Origin: Clostridium fessum
GTDB lineage: Bacteria; Bacillota; Clostridia; Lachnospirales; Lachnospiraceae
Reading direction: 5' to 3'
Length of the DNA stretch: 64,000 nt
Assembly: GCF_003024715.1 (NCBI RefSeq)
Contig: NZ_PYLO01000001.1
Coordinates: forward strand, 186,001 to 250,000
Part shown: positions 35,559 through 43,804 of the stretch, one piece after another
Numbering within the stretch: position 1 is the first letter of the stretch
Layout: each line of letters begins with the position of its first letter
Made by a program: the position numbers and the translations under genes
Notes under the pieces: model-generated
Database searches by the model: none
What the model was told of the DNA's origin: nothing
The model's input: the letters and a program-made list of their open reading frames with translations, nothing else

Positions 35559-36907
35559 CGTTCCTGCGTATGCTCCTTTCCCGGCGCTGTCCGCAAAATG
35601 CTGTCTACATTCTGTTTGACAATGCCGTATTCTTTCAACTTCTGTTTCGCTTCGCTGTACTGTGCGGACAGCCGTTCCCGTTCTGCGTCCAGTTTTTTAT
35701 ACTCGGTTTTGAGGGCGTACAGGTTAGGGAGCTTTGTGATCCCGGCCTCTTTGAGTGCCTTTGCCGCCGCCTCATACAAGATCAGTTGGCTTTCATGCTG
35801 CCGCCGGAACGCGGCCTTGTCTTTGGCGTTTCGCAGTTCCAGCGCCACAGGCCGGAGCTGCTTGTAGGCGGAGAGGTTTTTTATCAGCAGCGCCATATCC
35901 CCAAGGCGTCGTTCCGCGTCTTTCAGGGCGGAGGCCGCCGCGTCGTTTGCCGCGCTGATCTCGGCCAGCCTGTTTTCCAAGCCCTCATAGCTGTCGATCT
36001 GGTGTTCCGTGATGAAGTTTAAGGAATTGGCGGCCTGCTTCAAGTTGTGCAGCTTCGCCCACCGCGCATAGCCCGCCGACTGCTGGGCCTTGATACTGTC
36101 CTCCAAGGCGATCCGCAGGGAGATTTCCCCGGCGCTTCTTCTGCGCGGCCCCCGGTCGATGGCAATGCCCTTGATCCGCTGGGTGATCCGTTCCTCGGTG
36201 TAATCCTCCCCCAAGGTCTTGCAGCGGGTAAAGCGTTCCTGTCCGGGACGGAGGCCGTCTGCCAGCGCGCGGAATGAAATAAACTTGCCCTGTTTGACTT
36301 CATAGCCCTGCGCCTCCATGAGCCGCAAAAAGCCGTCAAAGTCTTTGGCCTGCGGAATGGCCGCGTCGATAGCAAGTTTCAGTTTTGCTTTCCAGCTCTT
36401 ACCCTTTTTCTGTGCGTCCCACTCGGCGTAGGTCTTGCCCTTGTCTTTGCCGGGCTTTACCACAGACAGGCCGTGTTCCTTGCACAGCCGGTCGCTGGTG
36501 CGCCGGATAAAGGCGTAGGTCTGGCGGTTGGAAATGTACTTGCGCTGGTTCGCCATATCCACGGCGCAGAAAATGATGTGGTTATGCAGATGGCCCTTGT
36601 CAATGTGGGTGGTAATTACATAGGGGTACTTGCCTTGCAGCACTTCATCGGCAAGCTGCCGCCCGATCTCGTGGGCCTGCTCCGCCGTGGTTTCCCCCGG
36701 TTCAAAGGCTTGTATCAGGTGGTGGGCCAGATTATTGCCCTTTTGGTACGCCTGATCTAACAGCATTTGAAATTCAATATCCGCCGTTTCATAGGAACAG
36801 CCATAGGAAGAAACGAACAGCTTTTCATCGGTCTTGTCCGGGTTCTCGATGTAGTCCAGCGCCTTTTTCAGCGTTGACTTGATAGGATGGATCTTTGTAA
36901 CTGCCAT
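35555..36907 (-). CDS. MOBP-type relaxase of the ICE
   Basis: A 450-residue relaxase/mobilization nuclease. Residues 1-150 hold the nuclease: a conserved start (AVTKIHPIKSTLKKALDYIENP with Asp/Lys-rich DKTDEKLFVSSYGC), then HIDKGHLHNH (H101, H106, H108, H110) as metal-binding motif. DUF-type linker and coiled-coil segments follow to the C-terminus. It starts the ICE's transfer at oriT, together with MobC, which it overlaps by 40 bases. Confidence 0.9.
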   Translation of the reverse strand: MAVTKIHPIKSTLKKALDYIENPDKTDEKLFVSSYGCSYETADIEFQMLLDQAYQKGNNLAHHLIQAFEPGETTAEQAHEIGRQLADEVLQGKYPYVITTHIDKGHLHNHIIFCAVDMANQRKYISNRQTYAFIRRTSDRLCKEHGLSVVKPGKDKGKTYAEWDAQKKGKSWKAKLKLAIDAAIPQAKDFDGFLRLMEAQGYEVKQGKFISFRALADGLRPGQERFTRCKTLGEDYTEERITQRIKGIAIDRGPRRRSAGEISLRIALEDSIKAQQSAGYARWAKLHNLKQAANSLNFITEHQIDSYEGLENRLAEISAANDAAASALKDAERRLGDMALLIKNLSAYKQLRPVALELRNAKDKAAFRRQHESQLILYEAAAKALKEAGITKLPNLYALKTEYKKLDAERERLSAQYSEAKQKLKEYGIVKQNVDSILRTAPGKEHTQER

Positions 36908-37197
36908 ATCTGTGCCAGCGCCCCCTTGATGTCCTCCAAGTCCTGCGCGTACACAGTCCCGGTACTGTTGATACGCCTTGCAATCTGGTTGATGTTGACG
37001 CCGATCTTTTGCAGCTCTGCGGTCTGCGCCCGGACGGGGCCGGTGTCGATATGGACGATATAGCCGTCGATCAGCATTTTCCGGGCGTAGGCAGAAAAGT
37101 TTTTTGTGCCAAGCTGGGCCATCTTCTGCTGGATCAGCGCCCGTTCCTCCGGCGTCACTGGGACGCGCAGCACAAACTTCCGTTTTCGGTTTGCCAC
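36868..37197 (-). CDS. mobC: MobC-like relaxosome protein
   Basis: A 109-residue protein. I use GTG 37197 because GGAGGTG lies six bases upstream and the product then begins VANRKRKFVLRVPVTPEERALI, a ribbon-helix-helix-like start. The C-terminal half, EIQKIGVNINQIARRINSTGTVY-like here (ELQKIGVNINQIARRIN), is the MobC signature. It should bind oriT, which I place just upstream at 37217-37295. Confidence 0.85.
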   Translation of the reverse strand: MANRKRKFVLRVPVTPEERALIQQKMAQLGTKNFSAYARKMLIDGYIVHIDTGPVRAQTAELQKIGVNINQIARRINSTGTVYAQDLEDIKGALAQIWQLQRSILSSQR

Positions 37198-37216
37198 TTT
37201 CTCACCTCCATTCATT

Positions 37217-37295
37217 CAGGGGTTTGGGGACTTCCCCAAGATACAAACGGGAAGCCGTTTGCCGGGAGTGTGGCTACACTCCCTATGCTTGCTGT
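37217..37295 (-). repeat. Hairpin module copy B upstream of mobC, candidate oriT of the ICE
   Basis: Positions 37258-37295 are the exact reverse complement of 30763-30800, with the GGGAGTGT/ACACTCCC stem. A second hairpin (TTGGGG with CCCCAA, about 37222-37237) lies between it and mobC, the same order and orientation relative to the downstream gene as in copy A. A position directly before mobC-relaxase is the usual place for oriT. The nic site itself is not identified. Confidence 0.7.
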
Positions 37296-37425
37296 CTTTG
37301 TTCTTCTTCCCCTAAAAAGCGTTCTGACCCCAAGGAAATACCCGCAAAATCCCGGTTTTTCCGAAAACCGTACAAAAAAAGAGAGGGCGCAGCTTGCGTC
37401 CTCCCAAAAACAAAACAGAGGGTTG

Positions 37426-37794
37426 TCATGCACCCTCCGTTTCGTCATTCTTCTGTTGAATTTGAATGGCCCCGTCAATCGCGCCCTCGATGACCGGCAG
37501 AAATTCTTCCGGGCAGAGTTTCAGCTTGTGGCTGACCCGCTGCCGCTGTGCGCTTTCCTCCCGCATAATCTCCGGGTTAAAATACCGTTCCACGGGAAGC
37601 CCGCAGATTTTGATAAGCTGTATGATAACCGGCAGGCTGGGAATCGTGCCGTCATTTTCGATGTTGGCAAGATAGCGCCAGTCGATATTGACCTGTTCTG
37701 CCAGCGTCTTACGCGATAACTGCTTGACTTTCCGCGCCTCTTTTACATCAGCGCCGAAAGTTTCAAAGCCGGGACAATCTTTGATATTTGCCAT
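37426..37794 (-). CDS. XRE-family regulator of the mobilization region
   Basis: A 122-residue protein with a Cro/C1 helix-turn-helix (FGADVKEARKVKQLSRKTLAEQVNIDWRYLANIENDGTIPSLPVIIQLIKICGLPVERYF) and a helical tail. I chose ATG 37794 on family grounds (MANIKDCPG...); a longer frame begins at 37836 and neither has a clear ribosome site. It is transcribed toward mobC and probably controls the transfer operon. Confidence 0.75.
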   Translation of the reverse strand: MANIKDCPGFETFGADVKEARKVKQLSRKTLAEQVNIDWRYLANIENDGTIPSLPVIIQLIKICGLPVERYFNPEIMREESAQRQRVSHKLKLCPEEFLPVIEGAIDGAIQIQQKNDETEGA

Positions 37795-37950
37795 ATAGCA
37801 CCACCCATCTACATTGTATATTTCATATTTTCTCAATGGAATGTTGCTATATGCAGGAAGATTAAACTTTATAATTCATATTTTGTGCCTTGTACGGAAA
37901 AGCGGGCTATCCTATAATAAAGAAAAAGCACTTTTTTGAAAAAATCCGTC

Positions 37951-37986
37951 CGCTGTAACATTTCGCGGACATTTGGGGTTTACAAT
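37951..37986 (+). promoter_or_regulatory. Operator-promoter A of the transporter module
   Basis: Thirty-six bases (37951-37986) match 42791-42826 at 35 positions. They contain ACATTT at 37958 and ACATTTG at 37969, an 11-bp period, then five bases and a TACAAT -10 (37981-37986). No consensus -35 is present, so activation by an OmpR-type regulator is likely. The flanking GTCCGC and GCGGAC also form an inverted repeat. Confidence 0.65.
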
Positions 37987-38016
37987 GGCCTTATCAAATA
38001 TGGAGGTGATACAACT

Positions 38017-40425
38017 ATGACATGGCCTTTTGAGAATGACACCAGCGCCATTGTAAAAAAATTAGCAGATCGAAGCATGAAAGCGGATAAAAGACGCAAT
38101 GCGTTTATTATCATAACGATTGCTTTTGCAGTTAGTTTGATGATGGTATTAGCACTATATAATCTCGGAACAGACCGTGAAAATAGGCTTTATCTGCAAG
38201 GACGCTACCAGAGCAGTTTTATTAACAGTACCAGTACCGTCTTTGAAAAACTGGAACATAACAACCAGATTGAATCAGTCGGCAAAGAGGCTGCAATGGG
38301 AACGAGCCGTATCAATGACTACACTTTGGATGTGTATTACAGAGATCAAAATGCACTTGAACTAAAAGGCGTTACCGACTTACTGGGAAAAATGCCGGAG
38401 GCAGAAAATGAAATCATTGTGGAACAGTCCTATTTGGAGCATTTAGGGCTTCCGGTTCAACTGGATCAGACCGTTACACTGGATATGCCTTTTGGAGAAA
38501 ATCAGACATATCATGTTTGCGGCATTATTCAAAGCAGAAATGCGTCCCGTATTTATCAAGTCATTGTATCGAATGGCTTATATAGCCGGTATGGAAAAGC
38601 AAACTGTTACGATCTTTTGGTTCGCTTGAAAAATACCGAAAATATGGACAGCGAAACTTTGAAGCTGTTGATAAACGAAATTGCGGAACAAAGCGGTGTA
38701 CCTGAACAGTATGTTATGTATAGCTCTACTTATTTTGGATTGGCAGAAGAAAAATCCACGCAGGAGTTATTAGTGATTATCGGAGCAAGCAGTTTAATTG
38801 TACTGGCCTGTTCTTTGGTTATTTACAGTCTGTTCTACATTTCTGTTATCGGGAAAACACATGAGTATGGCAGACTGCGTGTGCTGGGGGCTACATCGGT
38901 TCAGATCAAGCGTATCGTGCGAAAAGAAAATTTTTTGTTATCCTGTGCTGCAATTCCTATCGGCGTTGTATTGGGAAGTGTTTTGGGCTATTGTTTCGTG
39001 CCGGACGGCTGGCATTGGATGACTACACTGGAATGTGCCGTTGTGATTGCCCTTGTTACAGAAATTGCCTTGAAAATTGCTGTCCATACCCCTGTAAAGA
39101 AAGCCTCTATGGTATCGCCTATTGAGGCGCTGCGAATCAATACGACTGATACACCGGCGACAGAAAAAACGCGGATCGAACATCGAAAAATCACGCCATC
39201 TTCGCTTGCCCGAATGAGCTTTGCCCGGAACAAGAAAAAAGCTATACTAACCGTATTGTCTTTGGGATTTGCCGGAGTTTTACTGATGTGTGCCGCCACC
39301 TACCTTAATTCAACTGATGTAGAAAGCATGGCAAAACAGCAATTTGCAAATGGCGACATTGTACTTTCCCTTGATCCCGCCAACACAAATGCGGAAGATC
39401 GCCCCGCCGGGATCAATGCACTTCAAACGAAAAATCCATTGGATGAAGTTTTGGAAGAAACGATTTCAGATATGAATGGCGTAAAGAATATTGAATTTAT
39501 ACAGGGCTGTGTTTCAAATATGGAATTTCCCACTCCTTTCAAGGATGGTAACAGCCATTTCTTTACCCAAATTGGAATCCCCGAAAATCAGTACGAGGCC
39601 TTTTCACAAGGACTAATTGAGGGAACCGCAGACCGCCAGAAACTTATCAACGGAAAAGGAGTTATCGTAGATAATTCCGCCAAGCTGTTAAGCGACTATT
39701 ATAATTACACTCCTCAAATTGGCGATATAGTCAAAGTGGAAACAGCGGATGGACAATGGGAAGAATTTACTGTAATGGGGATTGGGAAAGCTCCTAATCT
39801 CGGTGGGGATTCAGCTTCTTTCTATTTTCCGCAGGAACTCTTACCTATGATGAAAGAAAATGTTTCCAACTTCAACATAACCTGCATTGTAGATGTGGAA
39901 AGAGATCAGCTTACAGAAGTTGAGAATAAGATTTTCCAGTTGGCGGAAAATCGTGGAGGTATAGAAGTTTTCAGTATCAGCGATATTATTACTTATCTGC
40001 AAGAGGAAATGAATAACATAAAAATGCCGTTATACGGATTGGTATTTTTCATTGCTGTTTTTGGGCTAATCAGCCTTATCAACACGCTAATGACAAACAT
40101 TATATCAAGACAGCAGGAATTTGGTATTTTACAGTCTGTGGGATTGAGCAGTAAGCAATTCTCCAAAATGCTGCAAACAGAATGTTTCTATTATGTTTCT
40201 GGTACGGCTATTCTAACTTTAACGATTGGAACTTTAACAGGATTTGTACTTTGCAAAGTTTTCAATCAGGTTGGGACATTCGGGACATTGACTTATCATT
40301 TTCCAGTTTTAGAAATAAGCATATATTTTGTAGCGCTTTTCTTCATACTGGCAGCTTACTCCGTTTTCTCTGTACGATATAGCAAAAGACATCCTGTGAT
40401 CGAGCGCATTAAAACAATGGAGTAA
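38017..40425 (+). CDS. FtsX-family ABC transporter permease 1
   Basis: An 802-residue permease. The start at ATG 38017 follows TGGAGGTGAT. It opens MTWPFENDTSAIVKKLADRS, then a first membrane span (about 26-47) and a large outer domain. A FtsX core at about 255-370 (LLVIIGASSLIVLACSLVIYSLFYISVIGKTHEYGRLRVLGAT) is followed by a second outer domain and a last FtsX core (about 675-795). The same ten-residue opening occurs in permease 2 at 43805. It has no ATPase gene of its own and probably shares the one at 43125. Likely role: export of, or protection from, antimicrobial peptides. Confidence 0.85.
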   Translation: MTWPFENDTSAIVKKLADRSMKADKRRNAFIIITIAFAVSLMMVLALYNLGTDRENRLYLQGRYQSSFINSTSTVFEKLEHNNQIESVGKEAAMGTSRINDYTLDVYYRDQNALELKGVTDLLGKMPEAENEIIVEQSYLEHLGLPVQLDQTVTLDMPFGENQTYHVCGIIQSRNASRIYQVIVSNGLYSRYGKANCYDLLVRLKNTENMDSETLKLLINEIAEQSGVPEQYVMYSSTYFGLAEEKSTQELLVIIGASSLIVLACSLVIYSLFYISVIGKTHEYGRLRVLGATSVQIKRIVRKENFLLSCAAIPIGVVLGSVLGYCFVPDGWHWMTTLECAVVIALVTEIALKIAVHTPVKKASMVSPIEALRINTTDTPATEKTRIEHRKITPSSLARMSFARNKKKAILTVLSLGFAGVLLMCAATYLNSTDVESMAKQQFANGDIVLSLDPANTNAEDRPAGINALQTKNPLDEVLEETISDMNGVKNIEFIQGCVSNMEFPTPFKDGNSHFFTQIGIPENQYEAFSQGLIEGTADRQKLINGKGVIVDNSAKLLSDYYNYTPQIGDIVKVETADGQWEEFTVMGIGKAPNLGGDSASFYFPQELLPMMKENVSNFNITCIVDVERDQLTEVENKIFQLAENRGGIEVFSISDIITYLQEEMNNIKMPLYGLVFFIAVFGLISLINTLMTNIISRQQEFGILQSVGLSSKQFSKMLQTECFYYVSGTAILTLTIGTLTGFVLCKVFNQVGTFGTLTYHFPVLEISIYFVALFFILAAYSVFSVRYSKRHPVIERIKTME

Positions 40426-40463
40426 ATTTTCCTTTATCAGAAAATTGTGTTTTCTGCAACTAA

Positions 40464-40483
40464 GGACATTTGCCTGTTATACT
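40464..40483 (+). promoter_or_regulatory. Operator-promoter D before the response-regulator gene
   Basis: GGACATTTG (40464-40472), five bases and TATACT (40478-40483) keep the same spacing as promoters A and B, but only one clear half-site is present. This suggests weak autoregulation. Confidence 0.5.
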
Positions 40484-40511
40484 ATCTGCAAAAAGCAAAG
40501 GAAGTGAGGAT

Positions 40512-41204
40512 ATGAAGCAGATTTTAATTGTCGAGGACGACAGTTTTTTGAATAAGATGTTGGCCTATAACCTGACCGCAGACGGCTACGGCGTGACTTC
40601 TGCCCTAAACGCCAGAACCGCAGCCGAAGCCATACGCCAGCGGGAATTTGATTTAGTGCTGCTGGACATCAACCTGCCGGACGGCAACGGTTTTGAACTG
40701 TGCAGGCTAATAAAGCCCCAGCACCCGGACACCATCATAATTTTCCTGACCGCCAACGATCAGGAGAGCGACCAGATACGGGGTTATGAGGTGGGCGCGG
40801 TGGACTACATCACAAAGCCCTTTGTGATCAGAGCCTTGCAGCGAAAAATCAAAGCCATGTTCGCCATGCTGGAACACCACAAACCAGCTAAAGACATTTA
40901 CGACGATGGACGGCTGTTTCTGGACTTTTCAGAGCAGACGGCTTCCTTAAATGGAAAGCCTCTGACTCTATCCCCGATGGAGTACAAAATGCTGAACCTG
41001 TTTCGCAAAAATCCCCGGCAAGTGCTGACTCGTGGACAGCTTTTGGAAAAGCTGTGGGATATAGACGAGAAGTATGTGGACGAACACACCCTGACAACCT
41101 CCATCAGTCGGATTCGCAGCAAGATTGAATCCGACGGAGGTGCCCCCTACATCAAGACCGTTTACGGCATGGGTTATCAATGGACGGGAGGCGAGGCAAA
41201 ATGA
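40512..41204 (+). CDS. OmpR-family response regulator
   Basis: A 230-residue protein; ATG 40512 follows GAAGTGAGG. The receiver domain has IVEDD, a phospho-acceptor Asp52 (LLDINLPDGNG) and the conserved Lys in YITKPF (about 102). The C-terminal winged helix has LSPMEYKMLNLFRKNPRQVLTRGQLLEKLW and ISRIRSKIE. It overlaps the kinase start by four bases. It probably binds the ACATTT direct repeats in front of the transporter genes. Confidence 0.9.
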   Translation: MKQILIVEDDSFLNKMLAYNLTADGYGVTSALNARTAAEAIRQREFDLVLLDINLPDGNGFELCRLIKPQHPDTIIIFLTANDQESDQIRGYEVGAVDYITKPFVIRALQRKIKAMFAMLEHHKPAKDIYDDGRLFLDFSEQTASLNGKPLTLSPMEYKMLNLFRKNPRQVLTRGQLLEKLWDIDEKYVDEHTLTTSISRIRSKIESDGGAPYIKTVYGMGYQWTGGEAK

Positions 41205-42232
41205 AGTTTCAAAACCTCTCGGTAAAGCGGCTGTTTGGCTGGGTGGCAATAGGACTTGTCCTCTCCATGTCCGGGATCACCATAGCCCTGTTTTTTGTGA
41301 CAAAACAGACGGCGGTGCTGCTGACGGGCGGAGCGATGCTGCTGTGCGCCCTTGCAGGGATCTTTGTACTGACGCAGGCATTTGGAAAGCGGCTGTCGCA
41401 GTTTACCGTAGACCTGTGCCAAACCTTAGACCACATGATCACCGGAAACGAAGCGCCAAAACGCCCGGAGGACAGTGAAACCCAGCTCGCCAGAATCGGG
41501 CACCGGCTGGCGAGACTTTACCAGATCATGCAGGAGAACCGTCGCCGGGTGGACGAGGAACGGCAGGAGTTACAGACCCTTGTATCGGATATTTCCCATC
41601 AGGTGAAAACGCCGGTAAGCAATCTGAAAATGGCGACGGACACCCTGCTGGAAAAGCCCATGACCGAGGCGGAGCGTACCGATTTTATCCGTGGAATCCG
41701 CAACCAGACGGATAAGCTGGACTTTCTCTTTCAGGCCCTTGTGAAAACCTCCCGTCTGGAAACAGGCGTGATCCAGTTGGACAAGAAACCGGGCCGCCTC
41801 TTTGATACCGTGGCGCAAGCCATGAGTGGGATCGTGTATGCAGCGGAAAAAAAGAAAATCGCTGTATCTGTGGACTGCCCGGAGAATTTGACCTTTTCAC
41901 ATGACAGCAAGTGGACATCCGAAGCCCTCTTTAACCTGTTGGACAATGCGGTGAAGTATACTCCGGCAGGTGGAAAAATTACGGTGTCGGTGATACCGTG
42001 GGAAATGTATGTGGAGATCAAAGTAGCCGATACCGGCAAGGGCATTTCCGAAAGTAATCAGGCTGCCATCTTCCGGCGCTTCTATCGTGAGGAAGAAGTA
42101 CACGAACAGCAGGGCGTGGGCATTGGCCTGTATCTGGCCCGCGAGATCGTAACACGGCAGGGCGGCTATATCAAAGTGGTTTCGGAGCCGGGCAAGGGTT
42201 CGGAATTTTCCATTATGTTGCCGACTAAATAA
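41201..42232 (+). CDS. Sensor histidine kinase
   Basis: A 343-residue kinase with two spans near the N-terminus (about 12-33 and 39-60) and almost no outer loop. This is the intramembrane-sensing plan of kinases that sense through a partner ABC transporter. The phospho-acceptor is His133 in DISHQVKTP, and the ATPase part has LFNLLDNAVKYTPAGG, DTGKGI and GVGIGLYLAREI. Partner permeases flank it on both sides. Confidence 0.9.
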   Translation: MKFQNLSVKRLFGWVAIGLVLSMSGITIALFFVTKQTAVLLTGGAMLLCALAGIFVLTQAFGKRLSQFTVDLCQTLDHMITGNEAPKRPEDSETQLARIGHRLARLYQIMQENRRRVDEERQELQTLVSDISHQVKTPVSNLKMATDTLLEKPMTEAERTDFIRGIRNQTDKLDFLFQALVKTSRLETGVIQLDKKPGRLFDTVAQAMSGIVYAAEKKKIAVSVDCPENLTFSHDSKWTSEALFNLLDNAVKYTPAGGKITVSVIPWEMYVEIKVADTGKGISESNQAAIFRRFYREEEVHEQQGVGIGLYLAREIVTRQGGYIKVVSEPGKGSEFSIMLPTK

Positions 42233-42259
42233 AGCACACTTATAACAGGAGAAAACACC

Positions 42260-42676
42260 ATGAAAAAAATCAATTTTTGCAAAGCAACAACAATCATCTT
42301 AATAATCAATGTTATTTTATCTATTGTTTTATTTTTCGTTGTTCCTGATAAAATAGCAATTCAATGGGTAGGTACATCCCCCAGCAATGCAGTAGATTCT
42401 TACTATGTATTTTTGATGCCGGTATTGTCAGTGCTTTTTGCTTTTACGGGAAAACCTATTTTTACAATGTTCCTGTTTAGATTGTGGAATAGAACTAACG
42501 AGCATTTAGTGACATACTTAAATTTGTGTCTGCAAGTTGTATTTCTTACTTGTGAAATCTATATCGGATTATATAACCTATGTAATTTTAATGTTGCCAT
42601 TAGTATAATTCTCATTGTGGAACTTATGATAGATGTGGTGATTGGATTGAAATTATTTCACAATCAATCTATCTAA
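42260..42676 (+). CDS. DUF1648-like small membrane protein
   Basis: A 138-residue protein with four hydrophobic spans. The first is followed by VPDKIAIQWVGTSPSNAVDSYYVFLMPVLSVL, a pattern like the DUF1648/SdpI family start (P-D-K-I-A-I-Q-W). SdpI-type proteins act in immunity to toxic peptides, which would fit this cluster. The codon use is more AT-rich than its neighbours. Confidence 0.55.
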   Translation: MKKINFCKATTIILIINVILSIVLFFVVPDKIAIQWVGTSPSNAVDSYYVFLMPVLSVLFAFTGKPIFTMFLFRLWNRTNEHLVTYLNLCLQVVFLTCEIYIGLYNLCNFNVAISIILIVELMIDVVIGLKLFHNQSI

Positions 42677-42737
42677 AAGATTGTGTAGTATGATTCGGCG
42701 GACGACCATTTCCGGCTGTCCGCCGTGAATTTTTTTG

Positions 42738-42826
42738 AAATGTCCGAGCGTTGTAACATTTCACCCCGATTTTCAATGAAATTTTTTGGCCGCTGTAACA
42801 TTTCGCGGACATTTGGGTTTTACAAT
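42738..42826 (+). promoter_or_regulatory. Operator-promoter B with distal site
   Basis: The proximal part (42791-42826) is almost identical to promoter A: two ACATTT half-sites 11 bases apart, then TACAAT at 42821-42826. A distal site at 42738-42764 (GAAATGTCCGAGCGTTGTAACA...) recurs with one change at 46256-46282. Confidence 0.65.
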
Positions 42827-42858
42827 ACCCTTATCAACAAAAGTGAGGAGGCGACGCA

Positions 42859-43119
42859 ATGGAACTGACCCCGACATTGATTTTGAATCTGGCGCTGCTG
42901 ATCGTCCCGCCCGTTGCCCTTGTGCTGGTGTTCCGGCAATGGCTGGCCCGGCACATCCGCTGGACGGTTGCCTTGACTGCTCTCTGTGATGTTCTCCTAT
43001 TTTGGGATGAACTGTTCTACTATGAGAGCTTCGGCCTGTTCGCTGTGCTGATTCTGGTGCAGTTGGCTGCCACCGGCGCAGCAGCGTTCCGCATTTACAA
43101 CAAACAAAAAAAGGATTGA
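42859..43119 (+). CDS. Small membrane protein of the transporter operon
   Basis: An 86-residue protein with three hydrophobic stretches (about 7-26, 33-50, 58-78) and a charged KKD end. AGTGAGGAGG precedes the ATG. It directly precedes the ATPase gene, overlapping its region by a few bases. Not recognised. Confidence 0.6.
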   Translation: MELTPTLILNLALLIVPPVALVLVFRQWLARHIRWTVALTALCDVLLFWDELFYYESFGLFAVLILVQLAATGAAAFRIYNKQKKD

Positions 43120-43124
43120 ATTTT

Positions 43125-43790
43125 ATGAGCATTTTACAGACTATCGACCTGAAAAAGTATTACGGCACAGAGCCGAACATCACCCGCGCCCTTGACGGTG
43201 TGAACTTCTCCGTGGAGGACGGCGAATTTGTGGCCGTTGTGGGAACCTCCGGCAGCGGCAAGTCTACCCTGCTTCACATGATGGGCGGGCTGGACACCCC
43301 TACTTCTGGCAATGTGATTGTCCGGGACAAAGAACTGTCGAAGATGAACGACGAACAGCTTACCATCTTTCGCCGCCGCAACATCGGCTTTATCTTCCAG
43401 AACTATAACCTTGTTCCCATCCTGAATGTGTATGAGAACATCGTCCTGCCGGTGGAGCTGGACGGGGACACGGTGGATCAGAAGTTTTTGGACGAGATCG
43501 TTCACCTGCTGGGGCTGGAAGATAAACTGAAAAATATGCCGAACAATCTTTCCGGCGGACAGCAGCAGCGTGTGGCTATCGCCCGCGCCTTGATTACCAA
43601 ACCGGCTATCGTGCTGGCCGACGAGCCGACCGGCAACCTTGACAGCAAGACCAGCGCCGAGGTGCTGGGGCTTATCAAGCGCACCAGTGCGGAGTTCCGG
43701 CAAACTGTTGTGATGATTACCCACAATGACGACATAGCCCGCCTTGCAGATCGGATTGTCCGCATTGAGGACGGAAAGATTGTGGAGTAA
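43125..43790 (+). CDS. ABC transporter ATP-binding protein (MacB/BceA-like)
   Basis: A 221-residue ATPase. ATG 43125 gives the usual MSILQTIDLKKYYG start; a TTG nine bases earlier is also open. Walker A is GTSGSGKST, the Q-loop region FIFQNYNLVP, the signature LSGGQQQR, Walker B IVLADEPTGNLD and the H-loop MITHNDDIA. It pairs with the FtsX permease directly downstream and perhaps with permease 1. Confidence 0.92.
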   Translation: MSILQTIDLKKYYGTEPNITRALDGVNFSVEDGEFVAVVGTSGSGKSTLLHMMGGLDTPTSGNVIVRDKELSKMNDEQLTIFRRRNIGFIFQNYNLVPILNVYENIVLPVELDGDTVDQKFLDEIVHLLGLEDKLKNMPNNLSGGQQQRVAIARALITKPAIVLADEPTGNLDSKTSAEVLGLIKRTSAEFRQTVVMITHNDDIARLADRIVRIEDGKIVE

Positions 43791-43804
43791 GGAGGTGGCA
43801 GGCT

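Noticed and set aside
37936-38016. N-terminal extension of permease 1
   Set aside because: The extension covers the operator-promoter; ATG 38017 has a strong ribosome site and gives the same MTWPFENDTS start as permease 2.
42773-43132. 119-residue minus-strand ORF over operator-promoter B
   Set aside because: It overlaps the promoter and the small membrane protein gene, and has no ribosome site or recognisable pattern.
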